NCBI RefSeq assembly: GCF_004209755.1 | Contig: NZ_CP035913.1 | Location: 4,774,001-4,838,000, forward strand | Source of the DNA: Pseudoduganella lutea | GTDB taxonomy: Bacteria; Pseudomonadota; Gammaproteobacteria; Burkholderiales; Burkholderiaceae_D | Length of the DNA: 64,000 nucleotides | Reading direction: 5' to 3' | Part shown: positions 27,124 to 35,729 of the stretch, in pieces | Layout: every line of letters begins with the position of its first letter | Numbering within the stretch: position 1 is the first letter of the stretch | Made by a program: the position numbers and the translations under genes | The notes under the pieces: generated by a model | Databases searched by the model: none | The model's input: the letters and a program-made list of their open reading frames with translations, nothing else | Told to the model about the DNA's origin: nothing

Positions 27124-27617
27124 TGGAGGCGGGCTGGCTGTCGGTTCTCGCCGGCTGGCTGGCCGCCACGCCCGTGGCGGCAGCCATGCGCGACGGCGTG
27201 TGGCTGTACCCGGTCGTCGAGACCGTGCACATCGCCGGTTTCGCGATCCTCGTGGGCGCCGTGGTCCTGTTCGACCTGCGCGTGCTGGGCTGTGCGCGCA
27301 ACCTGTCCGTGCGGGCGCTGGGGGCGCACCTGTTGCCGTGGGCGGCGGCCAGCCTGCTGCTGATCGTGCCGGCCGGCCTGCTGCTGTTCGCCAGTCAGCC
27401 CCGCGACTTTCTTGCCAATCCCGTGTTCGCATTGAAGCTGGCGCTGATCGCACTGGCGGGCGTGAATGCCCTTGTATTCCACATCGGCGTCTACCGCGGC
27501 GTGTCCGCGTGGGACGTGGCAATGCCCGCGCCGGCGGGCGCGCAAGCGCACGCGGCCCTGTCGATGCTGGTGTGGTTTGCCGTGATCGCCTGCGGCCGGT
27601 TGCTGGCCTATACCTGA
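27123..27617 (+). CDS. DUF6644 family membrane protein
   Basis: 164 aa with four to five hydrophobic helices; the YPVVETVHIAGFAILVGAVVLFDLR stretch is the family signature. Family members are found together with DUF6152 proteins. The conserved His in ETVHI and in VFHIGVY could bind a metal or haem (inference). The 3' end overlaps the convergent small gene by 10 bp. Confidence 0.7.
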   Translation: MEAGWLSVLAGWLAATPVAAAMRDGVWLYPVVETVHIAGFAILVGAVVLFDLRVLGCARNLSVRALGAHLLPWAAASLLLIVPAGLLLFASQPRDFLANPVFALKLALIALAGVNALVFHIGVYRGVSAWDVAMPAPAGAQAHAALSMLVWFAVIACGRLLAYT

Positions 27618-27853
27618 GGGTTGCCCTGTCCGGAACCGGCCAGTTTCTTGTCGAGGTATGCGCGGGCGATCCGGGCGCCGCCCTCGGCCGCCGCGGCCTG
27701 GGTGGCGAATCCCTGATCGGCAGGAAAGCGGTCTTGCCAGGTATCCACGTGCCCCTTGATGATGATCGTGCACAGCCACTGGTGGCCATGCACCGCTGTC
27801 GTGTCTTCGTATTCCTCGGTGCGGATGGTGTAACCCAGGTATTCGAATTCCAT
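27608..27853 (-). CDS. Small conserved hypothetical protein
   Basis: 81 aa, cytosolic, starting MEFEYLGYTIRTEEYEDT and ending with a helix ARIARAYLDKKLA. AAAGGA lies seven bases before ATG 27853, which supports expression. No function recognised. It converges on the DUF6644 gene and is divergent from the phosphoesterase gene at 27945. Confidence 0.6.
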   Translation of the reverse strand: MEFEYLGYTIRTEEYEDTTAVHGHQWLCTIIIKGHVDTWQDRFPADQGFATQAAAAEGGARIARAYLDKKLAGSGQGNPQV

Positions 27854-27944
27854 CGTCGGTTCCTTTGTGAAAAGCGCAATGTAGCATCGCGCTTCGCGGG
27901 GCGCCGCGCGCTTATACTGGCCGCCAACCACACAGGAGAAAACC

Positions 27945-28685
27945 ATGAAAATCGCGGCAATCTCGGATATCCACGGCAATCTCGGCGCACTGGAAGCGGT
28001 GCTGGCCGATATCGAACGGCGCGGCGCGACCGTGACGGTGAACCTGGGCGATATCGTGTCCGGCCCGCTGCAGCCGCGCGAAACGGCCGAGCGCCTGATG
28101 GCGCTGGACATGCCGACGATCGCCGGCAACCACGAGCGCCAGGTGCTGATGCACGTGCCGGAAAAGATGGGCGCTTCGGACCGTTATGCCCACGAGCAGA
28201 TCACCGAGGTGCAGCGCGCCTGGCTCCATTCGCTGCCCGCCACGCTGCGGCTCACGGATGACGTGCTGCTGGTGCATGGCACGCCAACGTCGGACATCGT
28301 GTACTGGACGGATACGGTGCTCGAGACGGGCCGCCGCCCGGCCACCTACGACGAAGTGCGGGAGCGCGCCGGCAATGCGAGCGCATCGCTGATCCTGTGC
28401 GGCCATACCCATGGCCCGCGCAGCGTGCTGCTCGACGATGGCCGGCTGGTCGTCAACCCCGGCAGCGTTGGCCTGCAGGCCTATAACGACGACAGGGGCT
28501 TCCCCAACAAGGCTGAAAACCTGACGCCGCATGCGCGCTATGCGATCGTCGAACGCACGCCGGCCGGCTGGCAGGTCGAACACATCGCCGTGCCCTATGA
28601 CTACGAGTTTGCCGCGCTGCTGGCCGAGAACAATGGCCGGCCGGACTGGGGCCACGCACTGCGCACGGGGCGCATGCCGGCGTAA
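27945..28685 (+). CDS. Metallophosphoesterase (calcineurin-like, YfcE/MJ0936 type)
   Basis: 246 aa with all metal motifs of the calcineurin-like fold: DIHGN near 8-12, GD in NLGDIVSG, GNHER, the VHGTP His and the terminal GHTHG followed by NPGSVG. The short form without insertions matches phosphodiesterase/phosphatase members acting on small nucleotides or phosphoesters; the substrate is unknown. AGGAG precedes ATG 27945. It has its own promoter region divergent from the small gene. Confidence 0.85.
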   Translation: MKIAAISDIHGNLGALEAVLADIERRGATVTVNLGDIVSGPLQPRETAERLMALDMPTIAGNHERQVLMHVPEKMGASDRYAHEQITEVQRAWLHSLPATLRLTDDVLLVHGTPTSDIVYWTDTVLETGRRPATYDEVRERAGNASASLILCGHTHGPRSVLLDDGRLVVNPGSVGLQAYNDDRGFPNKAENLTPHARYAIVERTPAGWQVEHIAVPYDYEFAALLAENNGRPDWGHALRTGRMPA

Positions 28686-28749
28686 GTGCAGGCCGAATAC
28701 TGCGGCGTAAAAACTTCCAGCAGACCCGCGCGGGCATGAAAGCGCGGCG

Positions 28750-29628
28750 CTAGCCGAGGACCTCGGCTGAAACTTCCAGCCATGCCCTTGCAGCATGCGA
28801 GAGATAGCGGCCGTTGCACACGTGGGCCACCTGCCACGGCAGTTCCGGCTCGACGATGCGCACGGCCTGCAGCGATTCGTCGGCCAGCCGGTCGATGAAT
28901 GGTTCCGGCAGCAGGGCCACGCCAATGCCGGCGGAGGCCATTTCCACCAGCCAGTCCCACTGGCCGCTCTGCGCGGCCACGGTCGGTTCGAAGCCGGCCT
29001 GCGCGAAGGCCCGGCGCAGCGTGCGGGTCAGCGCGAAGTCGTCGGTCAGCAGCACCAGCGGCAAGTCCTTCAGGGCGGACAGTTTCAGCGTGCGCCGCTG
29101 GCGCTGGAACGTGCCGCTGGCCGCCAGTGCCCAGATCGGGTAACTGGCCACGGGCAGCGTGTCGACGGACAAGCCGGCATCGGCCGGCAGCACCGTCATG
29201 CCGATCTCCAGCTCGCCATTCGCCACCAGCCGCTCGACACCGGGGCCGGTTTCCTCGCGCAGCACGAGGGCGATGTCCGGATGACGCTCGCGGAAGGCTT
29301 TCAGGACCGGCGTGAACAGCAGGTTGATCATCGGCGGGATGCCCACGGTGAGTGTGCCGCGGCGCACGGCCTGCACGTCGCGCACCTCGGCCGCCAGCGT
29401 GCGCATCGTGGCCAGCATTTCCTGGCCGCGCCCGTAGACGACGCGGCCCGTATCGGTCAACCCCAGCCGGCGGCCGTCGCGCACGAACAGCGGCGTGCCC
29501 AGTTCTTCCTCCAGCTGGTGCACCATCTTGCTGATCGTCGACTGCGTCACGTGCAGCAGCTCGGCCGCCTGGGTAAAGCTGGACAGGCGGGCGGTTTCAA
29601 CGAAGTAGCGCAGGGAGCGGATATCCAT
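28750..29628 (-). CDS. LysR family transcriptional regulator
   Basis: 292 aa. The N-terminal winged helix is classic: MDIRSLRYFVETARLSSFTQAA, then LHVTQSTISKMVHQLEEELG; the rest is a periplasmic-binding-like effector domain. Start ATG 29628 gives the standard LysR N-terminus. It is divergently oriented to the succinate CoA-transferase gene, with a GAATAT-N5-ATATTC dyad in the gap, the usual arrangement for a LysR regulator and its target. It probably responds to a carboxylate or CoA ester (inference). Confidence 0.9.
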   Translation of the reverse strand: MDIRSLRYFVETARLSSFTQAAELLHVTQSTISKMVHQLEEELGTPLFVRDGRRLGLTDTGRVVYGRGQEMLATMRTLAAEVRDVQAVRRGTLTVGIPPMINLLFTPVLKAFRERHPDIALVLREETGPGVERLVANGELEIGMTVLPADAGLSVDTLPVASYPIWALAASGTFQRQRRTLKLSALKDLPLVLLTDDFALTRTLRRAFAQAGFEPTVAAQSGQWDWLVEMASAGIGVALLPEPFIDRLADESLQAVRIVEPELPWQVAHVCNGRYLSHAARAWLEVSAEVLG

Positions 29629-29674
29629 GAAAAGAGGGTGCGCAAGCACCATGAATTTTGCGAATGGAAGCCGT

Positions 29675-29691
29675 GAATATAAGTCATATTC
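29675..29691. promoter_or_regulatory. Candidate LysR binding site
   Basis: GAATAT (29675-29680) and ATATTC (29686-29691) form a perfect inverted repeat with a five-base spacer, a T-N11-A-type dyad, midway between the divergent LysR and CoA-transferase starts. Similar ATGAAT sequences occur at 29651 and 29695. Confidence 0.6.
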
Positions 29692-29747
29692 TCCATGAAT
29701 GGCGACCCTATACTCCGCTGATCGAATAAAGAACAGTGGAGGACACC

Positions 29748-31253
29748 ATGGTCGATCACAAAGTGGCGGAGCGCATCCGCCGGCCCGAGCTGCTGGCCCG
29801 CATCCAGTCCGCCGGGCAGGCGGCAAGGCTGTTCGAGCCCGGCATGACGGTGGGCATGAGCGGCTTCACGAAGGCCGGCGATGCGAAGGCGCTGCCGCGC
29901 GCACTGGTCGAGCGGGCCCGCGAACGGCCGCTGGACCTCACGCTGATCACGGGCGCCTCGCTGGGCAACGACAGCGACGGCATGATGGCCGACGCTGGGG
30001 TGTTCCGGCGCAGGTTGCCGTTCCAGGCCGACGCATCGCTGCGCCGCAAGATCAACACCGGTGAAGTCATGTTCATCGACCAGCACCTGTCGGAAACGGC
30101 CGAGCAGCTGCGCAGCGGCGCGCTGCCGGCCATCGATATCGCCGTCATCGAAGCGTGCGCGATCCGCGAGGATGGCGCGATCGTGCCCACGATGGCGGTG
30201 GGGAACAGCGCCAGCTTCGTGCAGGGTGCACGGCACGTGATCGTGGAACTGAACCTGGCGGCGCCGGCGGCGCTGGAAGGGCTGCACGACATCTACGTGC
30301 CGCGCCCGCGCCCGGCGCGCGAGCCGATTCCGCTCACGCATCCGGGCCAGCGCATCGGCGCCACCGCGATCGCCGTCGATCCCGCGCGCATCGCCGCGAT
30401 CGTCGTCACCGACAGCCCGGACAGCCCGTCTTCCGTGCTGCCGCCCGATGCGGGAACGGATGCCATCGCCTGCCACGTGGTGGCGTTCCTGGAAGGCGAG
30501 GTGGCGGCCGGTCGCATGGGCCCCGAATTGCTGCCGCTGCAGGCCGGCATCGGCACCATCGCCAACGCCGTGCTGCACGGGCTCACGCAGTCGTCGTTCC
30601 GCAACCTGTCGATGTACTCCGAAGTGCTGCAGGACAGCGCGATCGCCCTTCTCGATTCGGGGCAACTGGCGTTGGCGTCGGCGTCGTCGATCACGCTGTC
30701 GGCGCCGGTGCGCGAGCGCTTCCTGGCCAATCTCGACAAGTACCGCGACTGGATCGTGCTGCGGCCGCAGGAAATCAGCAATCACCCGGAGATCGTGCGC
30801 CGCCTCGGCATCATCGGTCTCAATACCGCGCTGGAATTCGACATCTATGGCAACGTCAATTCCACGCACGTGGGTGGCACCAGCATGATGAACGGCATCG
30901 GTGGCTCCGGCGATTTCGCCCGCAATGGCGAACTGGCGATCTTCGTCAGCAAGTCGGAGGCGAAGGATGGCGCCATTTCCAGCGTGGTACCGATGGTCGC
31001 GCACGTGGATCACACGGAACACGACGTCGACGTGCTTGTCACGGAATGGGGCTTTGCCGATTTGCGCGGCCTGGCGCCGCGCGAACGGGCGCCGCTGATC
31101 ATCGAGCGCTGCGCGCACCCGTTCTACCGCCCGCAATTGCGCGACTACTACGAGCGCGCGCTGCTGCGCGGCGGCCAGACGCCGCACGTGCTGGAAGAGG
31201 CCTTGTCGTGGCACGAGCGCTACCGGACTGCGAAGCACATGCGCGCTGCCTGA
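29748..31253 (+). CDS. Acetyl-CoA hydrolase/transferase family, succinate CoA-transferase type
   Basis: 501 aa, the length of bacterial succinyl-CoA:acetate (or propionate) CoA-transferases. Visible family regions are FEPGMTVGMSGFTKAGDAK, QAGIGTIANAVL and FDIYGNVNSTHVGGTSMMNGIGGSGDF, the last being the CoA-binding signature. It exchanges CoA between succinate and short acyl groups in the cytosol, linking acetate or propionate use to the TCA cycle. ATG 29748 follows GGAGG by five bases; a GTG at 29736 is less likely. Control by the divergent LysR gene is likely. Confidence 0.87.
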   Translation: MVDHKVAERIRRPELLARIQSAGQAARLFEPGMTVGMSGFTKAGDAKALPRALVERARERPLDLTLITGASLGNDSDGMMADAGVFRRRLPFQADASLRRKINTGEVMFIDQHLSETAEQLRSGALPAIDIAVIEACAIREDGAIVPTMAVGNSASFVQGARHVIVELNLAAPAALEGLHDIYVPRPRPAREPIPLTHPGQRIGATAIAVDPARIAAIVVTDSPDSPSSVLPPDAGTDAIACHVVAFLEGEVAAGRMGPELLPLQAGIGTIANAVLHGLTQSSFRNLSMYSEVLQDSAIALLDSGQLALASASSITLSAPVRERFLANLDKYRDWIVLRPQEISNHPEIVRRLGIIGLNTALEFDIYGNVNSTHVGGTSMMNGIGGSGDFARNGELAIFVSKSEAKDGAISSVVPMVAHVDHTEHDVDVLVTEWGFADLRGLAPRERAPLIIERCAHPFYRPQLRDYYERALLRGGQTPHVLEEALSWHERYRTAKHMRAA

Positions 31254-31574
31254 TCGCTTCCCTGGCCCAATAATGGGCCAATGAGCGGGCCAATGAGCAG
31301 GCCAATGAGCGGGCAAGCGCGCACCGCAACCTCGCTGTAATTCTCTCCAATTCTCTCCAATTTCAACGATATCCGCGCATCGCCGGAAAACGTTGCAAAA
31401 TTGCCTCGTATTTTTTATGTCCCTGCAGCGCTCCCGGGCTCCGCTGTGGCAAGATTATTCCCCGTCACTCGCTCATCGAGTCGCCGCGCGCCTGGGACGA
31501 TGCATGGGAACCGGTCATCATCGCCGCCACGCGTGACGCGATCCGCCAACCGACGTCAACCATCGAGGATGCCC
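31254..31574. repeat. Gap with hairpin and short tandem repeats
   Basis: No gene seen. GGCCCA-ATAA-TGGGCC (31264-31279) is a perfect hairpin just after the CoA-transferase stop. It merges into a 12-bp tandem repeat, GGGCCAATGAGC, at 31275-31286, 31287-31298 and, with one change, 31299-31310. A second repeat, AATTCTCTCC, occurs twice near 31340-31360. GAGG six bases before ATG 31575 is the ribosome site of the next gene. Confidence 0.65.
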
Positions 31575-32825
31575 ATGAACGCAATACTTGACCATGCCGC
31601 GCCAGGAGCGCACACCATTGTTGGCAGCGCCAACGGTACCGAGCTGCTGGCGGGCGGTATCGGCAACGACACGGTGACCGGCGGGGCCGGGAACGACATG
31701 CTGCAGGGCGGGCGCAGCGATCGCGGCATGTGGACCTTCACGCTGGCCGGTACCGGCACGCTGGGCGCCTCGCACCAGGCGACGATGTCCGGCCCGGCGC
31801 AAGCGGTGGCACTGGCGGAGCTGGATGGCGGGGCCGCGGGCCTGGCATTCCTGGCGGCGCCTCAGGCAACACTGGCCGAGGTGGCGCTGCTCTACCAGGC
31901 GGCATTCGACCGTGCACCGGACATCGCGGGCCTGAACCATTGGATCGGGCAGGGCGCCACACTGCAAGCCGTGGCCAGAGGCATCATGATGTCGGCCGAG
32001 TGGACGGCGGATGGCGATACGACATCTTCCGACCTGGCTTTCGTGAGGAAGCTGTACCAGCGGGTACTGGGCCGCGAGGGCGACGATGCCGGCGTGGACT
32101 ACTGGGTGTCGATGATGGGCAGGTTGGACAGCAGGGGCGACATCATGCTGTCGCGCGCCGATGTGTTGCTGGAATTCGCCCTGGGCAGCGAGCACCGGGC
32201 ACGGTTCGCGGACGGTATCGTCGTTGCGAGCGACACGGTCATGCGGGAAAACGGCTGGATCGGGGGCAGCGGGGACGACCGGCTCGAAGGCGGCGCGGGC
32301 AGTGACTGGCTGGCGGGAGGCGATGGCACCGATACCGCCGTCTTCTCCGGCCGGGCCGCCGATTACCGCCTGCACGTGCTCGATGGCGGGCATGTGGTGC
32401 TGGGCGCCGGTACGGAAGCGGACACGCTGGCCGGCATCGAAAAGGCCGAATTCGCCGATGGCACGGTCGACCTGTCGTTCACGCAAGGTGGCCAGGTCGA
32501 GACGCTGGGCTTGTTGTACCAGGCGGTGCTGGACCGCGACGCTGACCTGGCCGGCATCGGCTGGTGGGCTGGCGAGGACATGCCGGCGGACCAGCTGGCG
32601 GCAGCTTTTGCCGCATCGGCGGAATTCCGCGAACGCTACGACTCCCTCTCGAACGATGCATTCGTCGAGGCGCTGTATGCCGCCTCGGACCTGGATGAAA
32701 CCGCCGCCAGCGGCACCGCGACCTGGCTGGTTTACCTGCAGTCGCACAGCCGTGCCGAACTGGTGGGGGCATGGATCGGACAGGCAGACGTAATCGATGC
32801 CCAATTTACAACGGTTGGCCTGTGA
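31575..32825 (+). CDS. DUF4214 protein with RTX calcium-binding repeats (type I secretion substrate)
   Basis: 416 aa with no N-terminal signal. Two glycine-rich RTX nonapeptide stretches are visible, GGIGNDTVTGGAGNDML near residue 27 and GGSGDDRLEGGAGSDWL near 230. Two DUF4214 modules each contain the LLYQAxxDRxxDxxGxxxW pattern (about residues 100-210 and 315-400). This architecture is common in large exported proteins of Oxalobacteraceae and points to Ca-dependent folding outside the cell after type I secretion through an uncleaved C-terminal signal. No ABC/MFP secretion genes are adjacent. ATG 31575 follows GAGG. Confidence 0.8.
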   Translation: MNAILDHAAPGAHTIVGSANGTELLAGGIGNDTVTGGAGNDMLQGGRSDRGMWTFTLAGTGTLGASHQATMSGPAQAVALAELDGGAAGLAFLAAPQATLAEVALLYQAAFDRAPDIAGLNHWIGQGATLQAVARGIMMSAEWTADGDTTSSDLAFVRKLYQRVLGREGDDAGVDYWVSMMGRLDSRGDIMLSRADVLLEFALGSEHRARFADGIVVASDTVMRENGWIGGSGDDRLEGGAGSDWLAGGDGTDTAVFSGRAADYRLHVLDGGHVVLGAGTEADTLAGIEKAEFADGTVDLSFTQGGQVETLGLLYQAVLDRDADLAGIGWWAGEDMPADQLAAAFAASAEFRERYDSLSNDAFVEALYAASDLDETAASGTATWLVYLQSHSRAELVGAWIGQADVIDAQFTTVGL

Positions 32826-32828
32826 GAG

Positions 32829-32852
32829 TGGGAGATGCCGGGATCTCCCATT
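32829..32852 (+). terminator. Hairpin terminator after the DUF4214 gene
   Basis: TGGGAGAT (32829-32836) and ATCTCCCA (32843-32850) form a perfect 8-bp stem with a six-base loop, three bases after the stop codon. The T-run is short. Confidence 0.55.
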
Positions 32853-32947
32853 AGTAATAGCTATTGCGCTGATTTAATTAATTGGCTTTCCCAATGGGTG
32901 GCGTGGCCGTAAAATTTCCTCACGTTCACACCACACAGGAGCCAATC

Positions 32948-34411
32948 ATGAGCCAGCCGCCAATCACCACCGCATCCGGCATTCCCGTTGCCGATAACCA
33001 GAACTCGGCCAGCGCCGGCTCGCGTGGTCCGCTGCTGCTGCAGGATTTCCACCTGATCGAGAAGCTGCAGCACTTCAACCGCGAGCGCATTCCCGAGCGC
33101 GTGGTGCACGCCAAGGGTTCGGGCGCGTATGGCACTTTCACCGTCACGCACGACATCTCGAAGTTCTCCAAGGCGAAGCTGTTCTCGGCGATCGGCAAGG
33201 AAACGGAAACGTTCTTGCGCTTCTCCACCGTGGGCGGCGAAAAGGGCAGCGCCGACACCGAGCGCGATCCGCGCGGCTTCGCGGTGCGCTTCTATACCGA
33301 AGAAGGCAACTGGGACCTGGTGGGCAACAACACCCCCGTGTTCTTCCTGAAGGATGGCATCAAGTTCCCGGACTTCATCCACACGCAGAAGCGCGATCCG
33401 CAAACGAATCTGAAGTCGGCCACGATGATGTTCGACTTCTGGAGCAAGGCGCCGGAAAGCCTGCACCAGGTGACCACGCTGTTCTCCAGTCGCGGCACGC
33501 CGGATGGCTACCGCCACATGCACGGCTTCGGCAGCCACACCTATAGCCTCATCAACGATACCGGCGAACGCGTGTACGTGAAGTGGCACTTCCTCACGCA
33601 GCAGGGCATCAAGAACTTGACCGCCGCCGAGGCGAGCCGGCTCGCCGGTGCAGACCCGGACTACGCGCAACGCGACCTGTTCAACGCGATCGCCCGTGGC
33701 GAATTCCCGCGCTGGACCGTGTCGATCCAGGTAGCCACCGAGGCCGAACTGGCCGCATGGGAGCAGCGCACCGGCTGGAACCCGTTCGACCTCACGAAAG
33801 TGTGGCCGCATGCCGACTTCCCGCTGCAGCAGGTGGGCGTGCTGGAACTGAACCGCAATCCGGTCAACTATCACGCCGAAGTGGAGCAGGCCGCGCTGTC
33901 GCCATCGAACGTGGTGCCGGGCATGGGCTACTCGCCGGACAAGATGCTGCAGGCCCGCCTGTTCGCCTATCACGATGCGCAACTGTACCGCGTGGGCACG
34001 AACCACCAGTACCTGCCGGTGAACGCGCCACGCTGCCCCGTGCACAACCAGCAGCGCGATGGCGCGATGGCGTTCACCAATGGCGGCGCCGAGCAGAATT
34101 ACCACACGGTGCAGGCGGGCGGTACGGGTGTGACGGGCCTGGGTAACGGCGAACCGGCGCTGGCGGTGAACGGCCCGGCCGGGCTGTACGACCCGCGCGG
34201 CACCGATGACGACTTCACGCAGGCGGGCAACCTGTTCCGCGTGCTGGACGCGGCCGAGCAGCAAAACCTGTTCGACAACCTGGCCGGACCGCTGTCGCAG
34301 GTGTCCGACGAGATCATCCAGCGGCAGCTCGGGCATTTCGACAAGGCGGACAAGGCCTATGGCGCCGGCGTGCGGGCCGCGCTGAAGGCGCGGGGCCGGA
34401 ACGTCGACTGA
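32948..34411 (+). CDS. Catalase (monofunctional haem catalase)
   Basis: 487 aa, small-subunit clade. It converts hydrogen peroxide to water and oxygen. Key residues: His54 in VVHAKG, Asn127 in VGNNTPVFF, and proximal haem ligand Tyr341 in RLFAYHDAQLYRVGTNH; FLRFSTVGGEKGSADTERD is a conserved block. AGGAG lies seven bases before ATG 32948. The upstream region has the small palindrome AATAGCTATT at 32856-32865 that contains OxyR-like ATAG/CTAT half-sites, too little to claim OxyR control. A single-gene unit. Confidence 0.95.
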   Translation: MSQPPITTASGIPVADNQNSASAGSRGPLLLQDFHLIEKLQHFNRERIPERVVHAKGSGAYGTFTVTHDISKFSKAKLFSAIGKETETFLRFSTVGGEKGSADTERDPRGFAVRFYTEEGNWDLVGNNTPVFFLKDGIKFPDFIHTQKRDPQTNLKSATMMFDFWSKAPESLHQVTTLFSSRGTPDGYRHMHGFGSHTYSLINDTGERVYVKWHFLTQQGIKNLTAAEASRLAGADPDYAQRDLFNAIARGEFPRWTVSIQVATEAELAAWEQRTGWNPFDLTKVWPHADFPLQQVGVLELNRNPVNYHAEVEQAALSPSNVVPGMGYSPDKMLQARLFAYHDAQLYRVGTNHQYLPVNAPRCPVHNQQRDGAMAFTNGGAEQNYHTVQAGGTGVTGLGNGEPALAVNGPAGLYDPRGTDDDFTQAGNLFRVLDAAEQQNLFDNLAGPLSQVSDEIIQRQLGHFDKADKAYGAGVRAALKARGRNVD

Positions 34412-34459
34412 TGTGAGTGCAACGATCCGGCTGCGCTCTTAACCCAGCGGCGTAACCCT

Positions 34460-34486
34460 GGGGTCGGACCCGCCGGGTCCGACCCC
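34460..34486. repeat. Intergenic palindrome, GGGGTCGGACCC type
   Basis: GGGGTCGGACCC (34460-34471) and GGGTCCGACCCC (34475-34486) are exact reverse complements around GCC. Each half is itself a near-palindrome of the form GGGGTCnGACCC. It is the GC-substituted version of the GGTGTCnGACACC elements elsewhere in the window and lies in the gap after the catalase gene. Confidence 0.75.
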
Positions 34487-34526
34487 GGCATCTGCCTCCG
34501 GGGTAAGCCGGCAGTATGACTGCTTC

Positions 34527-34556
34527 AAGGGCAAGTTCCGTGGACTTGCCCTTTTG
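34527..34556 (+). terminator. Terminator after the catalase gene
   Basis: AAGGGCAAGT (34527-34536) pairs with ACTTGCCCTT (34544-34553) over a seven-base loop, followed by TT. Confidence 0.75.
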
Positions 34557-34604
34557 CCGTAAACCCGACGACAATAACGCCATCCAAACCCGACGGATCC
34601 CCCA

Positions 34605-35729
34605 ATGACCATCAAAATCAGTCAGAACTTCGACTCCGGCGCGATCGACGTCGTGAGCGCGGAGAGCCCCGCCAGCATCGAGCTGAAGCTGCGCAGCGAT
34701 TCGCATGCGGACATCCACCAGTGGTTCCACTTCCGCGTGCAGGGCGTGCGCGGCACGGCGTTGAACCTGCGTTTCCTGAACGCCGGCCAGGCAACCTATG
34801 CCAAGGGCTTCGAAGACTACAACGCGGTGGCGAGCTACGATGGCGAGAACTGGTTCCGCGTGCCGACATCGTTCGATGGCGAAGTGATGACGATCCGCCA
34901 CACGCCCGACCTGGACAGCGTGTACTACGCCTACTTCGAACCGTATTCATGGGAACGCCACCTGCGCCTGCTGGGCGAAGTGGCCGAGAATCCGATCGCG
35001 CGCGTGCTCGACCTGGGTTCCTCCGTCGAGGGCCGCGACATGAACCTGGTCGTTATCGGTGACCCGGCGGCGGAAAAGAAGATCTGGTTCATCGCCCGCC
35101 AGCACCCCGGCGAATCGATGGCCGAGTGGTTCATCGAAGGCCTGGTCGACGCATTGCTGGACGATGCCAACCCGATCGCCCGCAAGCTGTTGCGGCGCTG
35201 CGTGTTCTACATCGTGCCGAACATGAACCCGGATGGCTCGGTGCGCGGCAACCTGCGCACGAACGCGGCGGGTGCCAACCTGAACCGCGAATGGATGACG
35301 CCGACGGCGGAGCGTTCGCCCGAAGTGCTGTGCGTGAAGCAGAAGCTGCACGAGACCGGCGTCGACATGTTCTTCGACATCCATGGCGACGAGGCCCTGC
35401 CGTACAACTTCGTGGCGGGCAACGAGATGCTCGAGACGTTCACGCCGGAGCAGGCCGCGGCGCAGAAGGCGTTCATCGGGCGCTACAAGGATGCCAGTCC
35501 GGACTTCCAGGATGCGGTCGGCTACCCGGTCAGCAAGTACAAGGCGGACGTGCTGACGCTGGCGTCGAAGTACGTGGGCCACCACTTCGGCTGCCTGTCG
35601 CTGACACTGGAAATGCCGTTCAAGGACAACGCCGACCTGCCCGTGCCGCACGTGGGCTGGAACGGCGCGCGCAGCGCCGCGCTGGGCGCCGCGATCCTGC
35701 AACCGATCCTTCTTTCACTGGACAACTGA
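34605..35729 (+). CDS. M14 family zinc carboxypeptidase (cytosolic type)
   Basis: 374 aa with an N-terminal beta-sandwich (residues ~1-120: HQWFHFRVQGVRG, YYAYFEPYSWERH) followed by an M14 peptidase domain, as in cytosolic carboxypeptidase-like bacterial enzymes. Zinc ligands: His167 and Glu170 in RQHPGES and His260 in DIHGDE; the catalytic Glu lies in LTLEMPF. No signal peptide, so it acts on cytosolic peptides or proteins. The stop overlaps the CYTH gene's ATG by 1 bp (TGATG), which means coupled translation. Confidence 0.87.
   Translation: MTIKISQNFDSGAIDVVSAESPASIELKLRSDSHADIHQWFHFRVQGVRGTALNLRFLNAGQATYAKGFEDYNAVASYDGENWFRVPTSFDGEVMTIRHTPDLDSVYYAYFEPYSWERHLRLLGEVAENPIARVLDLGSSVEGRDMNLVVIGDPAAEKKIWFIARQHPGESMAEWFIEGLVDALLDDANPIARKLLRRCVFYIVPNMNPDGSVRGNLRTNAAGANLNREWMTPTAERSPEVLCVKQKLHETGVDMFFDIHGDEALPYNFVAGNEMLETFTPEQAAAQKAFIGRYKDASPDFQDAVGYPVSKYKADVLTLASKYVGHHFGCLSLTLEMPFKDNADLPVPHVGWNGARSAALGAAILQPILLSLDN

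Noticed and set aside
28752..28768. Palindrome AGCCGAGG-A-CCTCGGCT as a terminator
   Set aside because: It lies within the last codons of the LysR gene and has no T-run.
32856..32865. OxyR-like palindrome AATAGCTATT before the catalase gene
   Set aside because: Too short; OxyR sites need four spaced half-sites, which are not all seen.
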